Source: Macrotrachela quadricornifera
Taxonomy: Eukaryota; Rotifera; Eurotatoria; Philodinida; Philodinidae
Direction of reading: 5' to 3'
NCBI GenBank assembly: GCA_022393335.1
Contig: JAJEKB010021235.1
Span: 62,001 to 126,000, forward strand
Length of the DNA: 64,000 nt
Shown here: positions 1-12,400 of the stretch, one piece after another
How positions within the stretch are numbered: the stretch's first letter is position 1
Layout of the letters: every line of letters starts with the position of its first letter
The notes under the pieces: generated by a model
Database searches by the model: none
The model's input: only the letters and a program-made list of their open reading frames with translations
What the model was told of the DNA's origin: nothing
Program-made: the position numbers and the translations under genes

Positions 1-317
1 CAGTCTCATACTGTGAGAATTTCACGGACTTAATGAACAATTTGAGCATTGTTGACATCAATTTCTACAATCTAAGCAATGAAATAGTGGTGAAACTATT
101 TTTATTTTTATCGCAATAATATAGATTTATTCCTAATTATTTCCTTTTATTTCTTACAAATGTTCTTCTCACATTAGTATGAATACAATAAATAAGAATG
201 AAAAATAAGCACAAAAACAAGAAGATTAAGAACTACAACATATGTTTTTCGTATAAACAACAACACAACATATATAAAGTACAAACAAATGTTTCATTTC
301 ATTATCTTTAAAACAAA
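1..317. other. intergenic, no gene seen
   Basis: AT-rich sequence downstream of the small minus-strand gene. I see no coding signal, RNA gene or repeat in it. Confidence 0.5.
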
Positions 318-665
318 CTATTTTTTTATAAGTGGTGGTGAACTTGATGAGTCACTATCAGTGCCACTGTTTCCATTTTTACCAGCAAGTTCATCTTTTA
401 ACTGTTTTACCTCGTTCGTCAGCTTATCGATTGTTTTTTGAAGTTCATTGTTTAAACGCACCAGCTGCTCGTTCACATCTTGTAAATGACTAATTGTTGC
501 AGCTTGTGAAATGGTTAATGCTTCAAGTTGTTCAATACGTTGTTGTGTTTCATCAGAAACATTTTGATTCTAGAAAAAAATTTAATTAAAAGCAAATCTT
601 CGATAGTTAAAGGATGTATTTACCTCCTTCCCAGTTTTAAGTGGCTTTCGTTTACTACCATTCAT
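318..665 (-). CDS. small leucine-zipper (coiled-coil) protein, 97 aa
   Basis: Two exons (624-665 and 318-569) flank a 54-nt GT-AG intron, and the frame closes exactly to a TAG stop. The 14-residue first exon is basic (MNGSKRKPLKTGKE). Residues about 22-75 form an amphipathic coiled coil with leucine, isoleucine or valine at heptad spacing (for example LQDVNEQLVRLNNELQ). The tail is acidic, serine-rich and proline-containing (SDSSSSPPL). The basic stretch before the zipper recalls bZIP or other small dimerising proteins, but I see no true bZIP basic region with the N-x7-R signature, so DNA binding is not claimed. The family is not recognised. A small nuclear or scaffold dimerising protein is a guess; the gene model itself is well supported by splice sites and heptads. 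Confidence 0.7.
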
Positions 666-1250
666 CTCGTTGGTGACTATAAGTCAATGACATGACCGTA
701 TAATACAACTAAATTAGTGTCTCTTTCTGAAATGAAATAGAAATTATTTAGTACTTAACCTGTGTAAAACACATATTTAACTGATATTAGAAAAATAAAG
801 AAAGATAGCCTTTTTATAGGCAACAAATAAAGACGCTGTGGTGAGTGTAATGTCTTTGTTTTTTGATTATACATTTATTGAAGATATTATACATATTATA
901 CAATACATTCGTGCCGTCCGTCATAAAGTGACGCGACAATAGCACCTCTACATTATGAAAATAAATATATGATGAAACATTTATGCAGTATACTGTATAT
1001 AATAAATTTAATAATAATGATTTGCCTAAAATATAGATAAAAAAATACTCTGATTATACTATTGATTTATCATGAATAATTCGGCTGTTTTCACCATCTC
1101 AATAGATTAATGAATGTATTGATAATAATGATACATATAATAATCTTCGTCAAAAAAAAAAACAAATTAATATTCATCAAAGTATAATAAAAAATCGGTC
1201 TTAGTTATAGTTAATATTACAAAATAATTTCTCCAATTTGGAAGTTTTAA
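666..1250. other. intergenic, no gene seen
   Basis: AT-rich upstream flank of the small leucine-zipper gene. No coding signal could be supported here. Confidence 0.4.
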
Positions 1251-1259
1251 ATATTAGTA

Positions 1260-2911
1260 GTTTTCTCATCTGAGATGATTGGCGCAACAGAGGAATGATT
1301 AACAGTTTCATGGAATAAGTACTCATTTACTTGAATCAGCTATTAATGATGTTAGGAGACAACGGAAATTCTTATGGTTAGTAAGATTGATTATAATATG
1401 CTCTATGATTATAAAAAAATATTCGTATGGTAAATAATATGAAGAGTCGTTAGAAACAGCTGAACTAATAGAAGAAGATATTTTACAACCGAAATAATTC
1501 TATACTAGTCGCTTTGTTAGTTCAGAACGTCGTATTTATTAAGCTATCATAAGGGATTGGTCAACATTTTATGAATTATATGAGCAAGATAGTATTTTCA
1601 ACGCACTAACTGAAGATGATTTATGTACACGAACTCGACATAGCATTTATTCAGGAAAAAAAATTGGTGATGGTAATAATAGTACTTGAAAGGTGAATTA
1701 CAATCTAATTTTTGGGATTAATAAAACGAATTGTTTTCTCCTTTGTTGTGTTGTAGACCGAAGAAATTAAATCTGTTGATTTTGTTTAGAAACTTATGGG
1801 ATTAATCGATATACATAATATCATTATGAAAGCATCAGTATTTGTACAACATGTGAATAAGTATTCGTGGGAATATGATGATGCAATACGACATTAACAA
1901 AAGTCTCTACATAATTACGCTAGACTACTTGAACAATTTGATTTAAATACAACCCAAAAAAAAATAGTATCAAGAATATAGCTTTATTTTACATGGTAGA
2001 ACATACAATCACGTTCCATCACTTTTGTTCCTACTTAGAATATGAACAAGATGTGTCAACTGTCCACACGCTGCTACAGCAATAACTGATATCATCAACA
2101 CCAACAGCAACGTATATAGAGCAACATTATCAGAGTCTGGTTAACTGTATATTTAAAGAGAGCTCAATTATTAGGCATCGAAGTGATTATGAAATAGAAC
2201 ATCCAACTTTATATGTTCAATAAAAATTAGTTGTTTTCTGTCAAGAACTAGTTGGTGCAATTGACACACGTTTTAAAGATGCGTCACAAATTTTTCTGTT
2301 GATGAAACAGTGTCTGAGTGTATCATCGTTACATGAACAAGTAGTATTAACAGGTCAACAGGCATTGATTGATTATGACCGATTAGCTTTACAAGAGTTA
2401 ATTGATTTTATAACCAAAAACTCGAAATATAGTGGAATAGATTCGAATGTTATACAGGGACAGTATACGAAATGGAAAGAAAGATATTTACGTGAAATTG
2501 TAGATAGGAATACATTTAATAGTAAAAGAGTCATTTTACACAAATAGAGAACTAGCAAATGGTATCAAGAATTTTTTGTATTTGTATTCTTTGATAATAT
2601 TGAAAATCCGGAGTGAATCAGTATGTGAATCGGCAGCTTCTATTCTAAAGAGTCATATTCACAACAATCGTTCATTGCTGCGCACTTTACTAGATGAAGA
2701 AGTCATGTTACATTGGAATGCACTACCATTACATTCAGCTGATTCATTCATTACAAGTTTACTTAATGACTATTTTAGTCGCATGAAAAATGGACAATGG
2801 CTATTTTACAAAAACAAAAGTGAAAAATATCAAGTCTGGAAATTTATTTCTCCCAGTCCGACTGTTTTACGTCGTCTACATAAAGTTCAAGCTGGACGAT
2901 TATCTGAATAA
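1260..2911 (+). pseudogene. decayed transposase-like (possibly hAT-related) gene
   Basis: Coding-like segments in the plus direction are broken by many in-frame stops and frame changes. Recognisable pieces include one at about 1530-1680 (RDWSTFYELYEQDSIFNAL), one at about 1800-1930, and two longer open parts at 2299-2547 and 2576-2911. The last one contains ESVCESAASILKSHIH, followed by a motif in which a conserved HWNALPLHSADSFI is read. That late motif resembles hAT-derived host proteins of the ZNF862/KIAA1586 type, from memory only. An intron-like segment lies at about 1691-1756. A right-end sequence that looks like a hAT terminal repeat follows at 3047-3067. No intact left end or matching target duplication was found. 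The hAT assignment is therefore an inference; the decay is plainly visible. Confidence 0.45.
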
Positions 2912-3046
2912 CGCGATATTGAATAGTAACATTTGTATCTTTAAATGAAGTTGTAATGTGTGTTAAGTAGTGGTGTTTTTTAAATATCGCTTAAACTAGA
3001 ATAACTTGTTTAATTGAATTTTATTCTGGGAAAATTTTTGATTTTC

Positions 3047-3067
3047 GCGGCAGGTTCCGCACCTCTG
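3047..3067 (-). mobile_element. possible hAT-type terminal inverted repeat (right end)
   Basis: Read on the minus strand this site starts CAGAGGTGCGGAACC. CAGRGGTG-like starts are typical of hAT terminal repeats. It lies 136 bp after the stop of the decayed transposase-like gene. No convincing left partner was found; CAGAGGAATG at about 1276 shares only the first six bases. Confidence 0.35.
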
Positions 3068-4039
3068 TTATTTAGGAACTAATACAGATGATGATAATGA
3101 TATTTCTTTAGATATTTTATATCCTGAATTTTATCTTACTGACTAAGGAGACTAGAGTATAAATCAAAATTTTCATCACTAAACAGCCCATTACGTTAAA
3201 ATTTGATCCCCAAAAATTATAAATTATTTTCACTCAGTTCTGATTGTTATATGAAATATATAATTAACATTTTGCTTCTTTTTATTTATTATCACAAATC
3301 GAAGGCCATAAATTCCTATGCAGTTAGATTGTTTATTCAAATCCTAACTTCTTCAATTAAATCAAAAGCAATAAAAAAAAAGAGTTATTTTTCTTTGCTT
3401 CTATTATAATTCAATATTCAAAAGAAAAAAAAAGATTGTAAAACGCAAACAAACAAAGCATCCGAGATGCTTATAAAATGACAGATAAATATATAAAAAA
3501 AAATTTCATACACACATAGCTACAAAAATTGAATAATTATAATCATCGATTGTTGCTATATTCTGAGAGAAAATCGATAGATCTATAATTCATACATCAT
3601 TTTTTAATCAAATGAACAACTAAAAAAAAAAAGAAAACGGACAAATAAACAAAACACAAAGAATGTGATGTACTGATAAAGTTAAAAAAAACAAATTGAT
3701 GCAAATAGACAACACTGTCATTCATTACAGATATGCGTTCTGGAATTTATCAGAAGATGAAGTAACAAACAACAGCAATAAGGAATGTTCAAGCACCAAA
3801 AAACAAACTACTGCTCAAACAGAAAAAAATGTATGTTTTTTTGCAAAAAATGATATATACAAAAAAAAAGAATTATTTGTAGCACGCCATTATTTTCATC
3901 AGCTTCTTGGAAGAAAACAAAACATGTTAATTTTTGTTTTTCATATCAAAAAAAAAAAAAAAAAACAAAAAAAGAAAACAACAACAACAAATGAAATATC
4001 TGATCTAAGAGAAAAAAATGTATCGATATATATACTTAT
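3068..4039. other. intergenic, A-rich
   Basis: AT-rich sequence with many poly-A runs (for example 3945-3970). It probably includes the 3' untranslated region of the minus-strand HTH/zinc-finger gene. Nothing else is supported. Confidence 0.4.
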
Positions 4040-6938
4040 TTATGAAATAATTTGTTTTTTCATATCATTCCATTCATCCTCAATACAAACAAAACTTCGT
4101 TGTAATAATTCCATTTGTTGCATTAAAGAATTTTGCATGGCTAATGTTACAGCAAATTGTTGACGAAATACAGTTAAACGTTGTTCAAATTTTTGATGAG
4201 TAGACAACTAAAAACAGAAGATAAAAAATAATGACAGTCATATTGAATACTATTAGTTAAAATTTGAAGTTAAAGTAGAGTTGATCGTTAGTTCGAAATT
4301 AAGACTATTATTTTTTTAAAATATAATCTTGAAGTATAGATCTCATCGAATTCTAATGGGAACTTATATTTAAAAATGAAAAAATTTTATCTCTATATAT
4401 ATGAAGATTAGAATTTAGAAATAAATCTAAGATTAATAATTAATGGATAAAAAGACTAATATAGTATATTAATTTACCTGTTGTTGATCTTTAATGTTAT
4501 TATTACCAGATGTCTTAATTGCTGAAAAAGTACGTGTTGAAAAACTATCATTAAGTGTTGGAAATTTAAATTTTTCTTGTTTACATTGATTATTTGAACC
4601 ATTGGTTAATAATGATTGAATACTGTTCATTGTTAAAAGATTATGATTTCCAACTGATGATGATGATGTTGTTGATTCATGTGTTGGTAATGAATGATTT
4701 TGATGAACTAACGAATGATCATAAGAAGAAAGTGCACTTGATTTATCAATAGAATTATTAGGTGTATTAGAATTTGATAATGATGATGTTGCTAAATGAT
4801 TAGAAGATGGTGGTTGCATTGCACCTAAGAATTTTTTACGATATTTTTTAACAATATTTTGATATTTTCTATCAGCAGCTTGTTGAAGAAGAGTTGATTG
4901 TTGAGATTGTGATTGTTGATCATTTAATCGGTTAGTATTTGATAATGAATGATCTGGACTAATAAGAAATGAATTAGCTGCAGTTTTTTCATCTGTATTA
5001 TTTATAATTGTATTTGGTGTTGAAGATGGTGTTGCATAACGATTACGTGCTAAACGTAAAAATGGTAAACGTTCTTGTTTAGATATTAAATGATGTTTTT
5101 TTATTAAATGATCTGTTAAATTTAAAACCCATGTATCACAACGTGGACATAATAAACGTTTTTTTCCATCAATAGGTAAATAATTTGATCCATGTTGATC
5201 AATAGGCGATGAACTTGTTGTTGTTATTGTTGTTACTAATGATGATTGAGTATTATTTGATTCATTTGTAGGTGATGATGGACATGTTATTTGTTGATTA
5301 TTTGTATTAATACTAATTGGTGTTTGTTGTGGACTTTTATCAAGAATAGTTGATGGTGTATTTGCTGGTGAACTCCCACTAACACTTGCTATTGATAAAT
5401 TATTATTATTAGTATTATTATTTTGATCTGTATAAGTGAGTAATGTTAAAATTTCTTGTCGATCAAGATTATGTGAAACAGCAAGATGATGAGATAGACG
5501 TGAAAAATTTTTTTCTCCACATATTGGACAAACTTTTCCACGTCGATAGCCTGATGATTGAGAAGTTGAAATACTAAAATAAAAAAAATTATATATATGT
5601 ATATTTTTTTCTTCTTTTTTTTAAATAAACATACGTTGATAAAATATTGCTGTTATTATTATTATTATTAATATTATTATTATTATTATTAGTTTTATTT
5701 GTTTCTTCATCAATAGTTAGTGGTTGTTCTTGAAGATGTTCACTATCAGAAGAATTTTCATCATAATTTCGATTAACAAATACACAAACAGGTTCAGATT
5801 TAACTGCATTTGTACTTAAATTCCAACAACCATTTTCATTTAAGATTGGTGTATTACCTAATTTTTAAATAAGAAAATATAAATTTTACTTTTTTTTTTT
5901 ATTTGAAAAATTATTTACCATTCACAACAGATGGTGTTGATGTTATTTCAGATCGAAGATCTACTGGTGTTGTTGTTTCATTTTCATCAGATAACTAAAG
6001 AAATAGAAAATAAAAAATAAAAGAAATTTTATTAAATTTAATATTAAAATTATTTTACTTCATCTTCATCTTCTTCACTACCGAATTGTGGATATGTTGA
6101 AGGATAATTATTATCATCATATTGATCTAAATTTTCATTAACTACTGATTCATCACCATTAACACTTGTTTTACGTAACATAAAACGTTGAAAATCATCA
6201 AGATTATTTAATGATGAATTATTTTCCATCATTCTATCATCATCATCTTCATCATCATTTATATCATCAATAAATATTCCTCCACCTGTATTTTCATCTG
6301 ATGATAGCTGCATAAGTTCATCATTACCATTAACCATTGTTTCATTCATTCCATCTTGATCGTCTTCACCATCAACTGAACGTTTAGCACGTTTACCCAA
6401 ACGTATACTATTTGTTAATATACGCGATATTGATGCTTTACTTAATACACGATTTGATGTACGTTGTAAACGCATTTGTATTTGACCAATTGTTATTAAT
6501 GGATGACGACGTTTCATTTCTCGTATCATTTCAGCTTCTTCTTCAGTTATAAAACGAAGACGTGTACCTGCACGTTGTTTAGCTGATACACGACCCTCAT
6601 CAATATATGTTCGGAGGATACTTCGAGCTAAAAAACAAATTCATATAAAAATATCACTAAATATTATTTTTGATATGTAATATGAGTCATGTGTATCTTT
6701 GGAAAAACGCACGAGATATATGAATCATAAAAATATCAACGCATATTTGTACTATCAAAGGGTTCTTTTTTTCTTTCTCACCTGTTGATCGTTTGATATT
6801 AAGTTTTTTTGCAAGTGCAATAAAATCTTCTCCTTTTTTATATGTATCAATTAGTAATCGTCGGTCAACATCACTAACACGTACATATCGACCACGACGT
6901 TGGTCGGCTAATTGTTGTTGAATATCCAATGGATTCAT
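4040..6938 (-). CDS. HTH (transposase-type) plus zinc-finger nuclear protein, 762 aa
   Basis: Six exons keep frame from ATG to TAA: 6782-6938, 6059-6627, 5919-5994, 5635-5857, 4478-5573 and 4040-4207. Residues about 14-120 read like a double helix-turn-helix of the paired/Tc1-mariner type: RRGRYVRVSDVDRRLLIDTY, then a second HTH ending SKASISRILTN. The next part is acidic and rich in Asp, Asn and Glu. A poly-Asn tract follows. Two short zinc-finger-like motifs occur at about 357-376 (CPICG...HHLAVSH) and 484-503 (CPRCD...DHLIKKHH), each C-x2-C with a spaced His pair. A basic segment (KYRKKFLG) lies near 600 and a C-terminal helix of about 55 residues ends the protein. No DDE catalytic core is present. 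It is most simply a domesticated transposase DNA-binding domain in a nuclear regulator. I do not recognise an orthologue. The gene faces a 2.5-kb pyrimidine-rich upstream region. Confidence 0.8.
5640..5695 (-). repeat. AAT/ATT trinucleotide tract encoding poly-Asn
   Basis: An imperfect ATT repeat lies inside exon 4 of the HTH/zinc-finger gene. On the minus strand it is read as a run of about a dozen asparagines interrupted by one isoleucine and one serine. Confidence 0.7.
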
Positions 6939-9421
6939 AATTAAGATATTATTCGTCTAAAATATGAAACAGCTGGTTTCCACTTCAAAAAAAAATCTGA
7001 TGCACACACAACACACAGTTCTATGTAGAAAAGATTTTCCAATGACAAATCTTTATCAATAACAAAAAAAAAATCATTGCCCTTTTTTCATCAACTTGCC
7101 ATCGTCGAAATGCTCTTTCACATTTTGGTATATGTGTAGGCCGAAAAAGAAAAGAGAGATAGCGTAGTTGAGGGTGACTTTAACTCTCGAGCATTCGTTC
7201 TGTTCCCTTTTTCTCGTCTACATATATATATATATATATAAAAATGTATGTGTCTACATAAAAGCGAACGCACTTCTATTGAAATTTTCATTGCATCGCG
7301 TTCTTTTCTTTTTTCTCTTCTATTTACTTTGTATACCTTCGTTGAACGGACAAGAGACATTCGTTGTAGTAGTAAGGTTCGTTTTTCCCGCTTCATACCC
7401 GTTTGTTCCCTGATGTATATGTGTGTTCTTACCTCTTTTTCTCCTCCTCTGTCTTTCTCCCTTTTAAATATATGTACACCTTTCTCTCGTCTCTATTTCA
7501 TTCAACTCAGAGCGAACATTAAAATGAGCGAAAGAACACAAGACGAATTTTCGTATGTTGATGATGATGGTGGTCGAGCGGACGATAGGCTTCAATATGC
7601 TCTTACTATATCTAGATTCATCATTCTCTTTCTCTCTAGACGTGCTCTTCGCATTTGAATACATGCGAATATAATACTTTTGCTTGCTCAAAGAAAATAC
7701 AGTAGAAGAAAGAGAACGACAACGAATATTGTTTGGCTTGTTAGGGTAAAATAAGAAAAGAAAAGAGAAGGAATCCGAGAATGAAATTTTAACGGACATC
7801 GTTGTGATAGGACAAACTAAGAAATTGAGAATTAAGAGTTAAAAAAGAAATATGCATATTTATAAGCAAATGTTTTTATTCTCATTAGAATTTCGATTAA
7901 ATTCTCAATTATGAAGCCTGCATAATACTTTGATATTTCCAAGATATACAAAAAAAAAATTTGAAGTGTTTGCTTTATGTTGAAGTTTCCAAAAAATGAA
8001 ACTTGAGAAAAGATTTATGGAAAATTTTCTTTTTCAAAATTATAAATCAATCAATAGGAAAAATTATAATTTGAAATTATGATTGATATTGATAAGATAA
8101 CTCTTATAATACGATAAGTAAAAGGTTTCATTCATGAAAAAAAAAAGGTAACCATCTTATGCTATACTTACGAATCAAGACAGGTGAATGAAAAGAAATG
8201 TCTATGTCCGAAGTCTAAGCCAATCTACCATTCGTTAATGTCCTCTATTCTATATATATATATATATATATATGTATACACATATATACTTCATCTCTCT
8301 CTGTATTGTGTGTGAGTGAAAAATGCTTGTGTATATGTGTGCTGAGAAGCGAAGAGAAGAAAAGGAATCTCAAAGACGGAACACTACACTACACATTCGT
8401 TTTCTCGTTCTTTTACTCTGCTTGCTTGACGAGCGAAAAAGAAGAGTAAGAACACACACATAAATACGAAGAGTAAAGAGAGAAATGTTACGGTGAAACA
8501 CTTTTAGCCATCATTACTCTACCAACAAACGACTGTGCGTTGGCGAGAAAAAAAACCGAAATAAGAGAGAACGTGAAATTGACGACGAAATAGTTGCTGA
8601 CGGACGTGCCTATTTACCCAGAGCGAATACTATCAAGGTGTTTTCTTTTTCCTTGCTCCTCCTTCCACATACACATACACAAAAGCTAAGTAGAAAGACT
8701 ATTTGCTTTATATTTCATTCGTGCTCTCTTTCGCCTTTTCCTCTCCATCTCTCTTTCACTTTTTCGCTTATAGACGACGTCGATTCATCATCATTACGAA
8801 TGCGAGACGTTCGTTCGTGTTGTATGCTCTGTCGTTCTCTCTTTCGTCTTCATGATTTGTATTTGAGTAAATGTTAGCAATTTCATTTTATGTATATACA
8901 TATATGTCTTGTCTTCAGTTGATAATGATTATGATAATAATGATGAAATTAGCTCTCGGAAAAACATTTAAAAAGAAAAAGAAGGACAAAAAAGATTGAT
9001 GTGTTCATATACAATAATTACTTTTTAACTAATACCTTTTTATGATTATATGATAAACGAGTAAAAGGTGTACTTTTTCGTTTTCTGTTTCACAAATATC
9101 ATTAAAACAGTAATAATATCATTCGTACATATTAGAAAAACGAGAACAAAACAGAGAGAAGAGCAGAAATGCAAACAATACTTAAGTATATAGATGTACC
9201 CAAAGGGTTAAATGAATTCAACAGAACAAAGTAAAGAATCTATTGTTTTCCCGAAAATTGATGCTATTCAATAGAAAAATACACATGAAACAATTGTATC
9301 AAATATCTATTAATAATAGTTCAATTAAAATGAATACATCTACCAATAAGAATATAAATGATTACGAATTATCATAAAAAAAAACTGAATATAAAAAAAC
9401 AAAAAAGCAAAATTTAAATCT
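6939..9421. promoter_or_regulatory. upstream region of the HTH gene, pyrimidine/purine-strand-biased
   Basis: This stretch separates the start of the HTH gene from the end of the formin gene. It is less AT-rich than other spacers. Long TTTCTCTC-type pyrimidine stretches (7280-7500, 8640-8870) alternate with GAGAAGAAA purine stretches (7680-7770, 8345-8480). Two TA dinucleotide repeats occur (7221-7240 and 8251-8272). Several short open frames exist, but none shows splice signals or a recognisable product. A promoter or 5' untranslated role is inferred from position only. Confidence 0.35.
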
Positions 9422-12400
9422 TTATATTTGTCTCTGATCAAGATTATCAAATAGTCCTTGACGTGTTAATCGTCGTCGTCTAGTAGGTACAGTAGCAAAT
9501 TTTCTTTGTTTAAGTTCTGTCATAAGTGAATCCATAAAATTATTATCACCAAAATTATTTATATTTTCATTCATTAAATCACGTTTTTGTGATGTTGATT
9601 TTGTTGAATTTACTAATGGTTTATTCGATATTAAACGTTTTTCTCGTTCCTAGAATAAAAGAAAATATTAAAATATTTCAAAAAAAGGATTTTACTTTAT
9701 TTTCTTTTTCAACTTGTTCAATTAAACGTCGAAATATTGTACAACATGTATCATAATTAAATTCATTTAAATCAGTTTCACCAAATTGTTTCATTAATTC
9801 TTTTTCTTGATTTTCGCATTCATTCATTAATTTATCAAGATTATTATTTATTTTTATATTTGATTGCTATAACAAAAACAAAAACGAGAATAATAACAAT
9901 AATAATATTAAAATAAAATATATATGTTTACTTCATAAAAAGATTGATATTGTTCAACAATTTCTTCATCTTTCATTGAATTTATTTGTTTAAGACCATC
10001 ATCAATCTTTTTTTTCCATTCAATATATTCTGATTTAACTAATTTCAATCTAAATAAAAAACGAATATTTAATTTTTAAATAATATAAAAAAAGTATTGA
10101 TTTTTCTTTTAAATTTACTGTATATCATCAGCAAGCATTGGTTTAAGATCATCAATAAATTTAAAATGTTGTGGTGAAGTTTCAAGAAGAATATTAAGTA
10201 AATTTTTACTTTCACTTGAACGAATATCATGAAGTTGATTGAGAATATCTAATCGAAAACCAAATGCATTACCAGCATATGAATCCTTAACAAAGAAGAA
10301 AAAATTTTTTTTTTTAGAAAATTTTCTTTTTGTTTATATTATAGTTACATAATTAAGAAAATCTCCAATTGATAAAAGTGAACGAGCCAATTGTTTAATA
10401 GATGAATCAAGTCGAAGAAAATCTATTATTCGATTAATATTTTGAAATTTTTTCTTAAAATCATCAAATGTTTCATCAAATTCAATCACAAGAATACGTG
10501 TTCGAATACGAAATTCATAATATGAAATAGAACCAACTTCATGAATAAATTCTTCTGGTAATGCCCATTGTTCTCGTGGATGATCATGTATAAGATGAAT
10601 CTAGATTTAAAAATAAAGAAATAAGAAAAATATTTATTATTTTATGAATTTACTTCATCATTCGTTGGTAATATTTTAAGTGACATATGAAGACATTCAA
10701 TATTAAGATTTGATTTTGAGTCTCGAAGGCATTGAACAAATGTTTGAACATCAGTAAAATTAAATTTTTTTAAGAAAACATTTATACCAATTGATCGATT
10801 AGATGGTAAAATCTATGAACATATTTTATAGATATATTATATGAATAAAATAAAAACTTATTTCTTACAGCTGCTGGTTTTGCTTTTGCGGCTAATGTTA
10901 CACTGTTATTATCATTGGTGACTTTGAAAGAATTTTCAAGTTGTGCGAAATTAATATTTGTATCAACTTTTTTATTGACATCTAACCAAAATTGACTAGT
11001 ATCTGGAAGAAAAGATTAATAAAAAAAGAAATAAACAAAGAATAAAACATACTGAGAATAGTTTGTGGTAATTTTTTCCATTGTAACCGCCGTACTTTAC
11101 TTTTTGGTTTAGGTATACTATCGACTAAGACGGAGATGCCAACAGCAGATGATTTATTACCAAACTGTCCAAGTGGCGGAGCTCCTGGGAAGCCTGATGG
11201 TGGCGGTGGCGGAGCTCCTGGGAAGCCTGATGGTGGCGGTGGCGGAGCTCCTGGGAAGCCTGACGGTGGTGGTGGTGGTGGTGGCGGTGGCGGAGCTCCT
11301 AAAAATCCTGGTGGCAATGGTGGAGGAGGTGGTGGCGGTGGAGCAGCTCCTGAAAATCCTGGCGGCAATGGTGGAGGAGGTGGTGGCGGTGGAGCAGTTC
11401 CTGAAAATCCTGGCGGCAATGGTGGAGGAGGTGGAGGGGTTGCTTGAGGAGCAGATGATTTAACAGGAGAGATTTGAGTATCAGTAGGTTTTTCAGTATT
11501 AATTAGCGCGACTATCGGTTCATTGTTGCTTGAGTTTTGTAAGACTTTGTCATTTATAACCGCTGAAGTAGCCGTTGGAACATTAGATTCTGGTTGATGA
11601 CTAGAAAATGATTTAAAATCCGATTGAGAAATTGCATCTGTTTGTATTTCTTTTTCCATTGTCAATTTCTTTGGTGTTTCTTCTGCAGCATGAGAAATAA
11701 ATTCAAGTAGATTTTGAAGAACTTTTTGTCTATAAAAATATTAGATTTGGATATAAACTAATCATTTCTTTATTTTTTACCGTTCAATTGAATTTGCATC
11801 TGTTAAAATAGAATATAAAAGTTGCATTGCTGTCAGAAAAACAGCTGATTCACTTGAATCAGATGCTAACTAATAATAAAACAAAACAAAAAGCACGATA
11901 AATATTTATTTAATTAAAAACATTTGTTTCTAATAACAAACTTGTATTTGAATAGCTTGACAAACCGCTTGATTATCATTTGGATCAAAATGTCCTAAAA
12001 AATCTTCTTCATCTCGTTTTTGATCATCAGTAAAGATATCAATTTGAATATTAAGTGCATCAATATTATCAATTCGAGCTTGTTCTAATACTGCTAAAAA
12101 ACCATTTGCTAGAAAGAAAAAGAAAAAAAAACTCGTTTTTTTTTGTTTATAATTTAAAAATAAATTTAAATATAAACTTACAATAAAGAATAGTACGATA
12201 AGTAAGACGTTTTTCAAGTGATTCAGTTGATGATAAAATACTATTGAGTAAAGCAATAGCTGACCATTTATGTTTACAAATAGCAGAAAATTTAAGTTGT
12301 TCAAGGATAACGGCAAATACATTTGATAATTTATTATTTGTCTTAATAAGAAAACAAAATTCACACAGTTAATTTATTAGTTTCAATCACACATTACAGA

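Noticed and set aside
744..751. TTATTTAG as a target-site duplication partner for the hAT-like right end (3068-3075)
   Set aside because: The bases that follow do not resemble a hAT left terminus, and an 8-bp AT-rich match is expected by chance at this distance.
3696..4163. 155-codon plus-strand open frame
   Set aside because: It runs through poly-A tracts (long KKKKKK) and overlaps the last exon and 3' flank of the minus-strand HTH gene. It is a shadow of low-complexity DNA.
7118..7799. Several overlapping open frames on both strands
   Set aside because: They are caused by pyrimidine- and purine-rich tracts. None has splice sites, homology or a plausible composition.
11136..11463. Glycine-rich and valine/leucine-rich plus-strand frames
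   Set aside because: They are antisense shadows of the proline-rich FH1 repeat of the formin.
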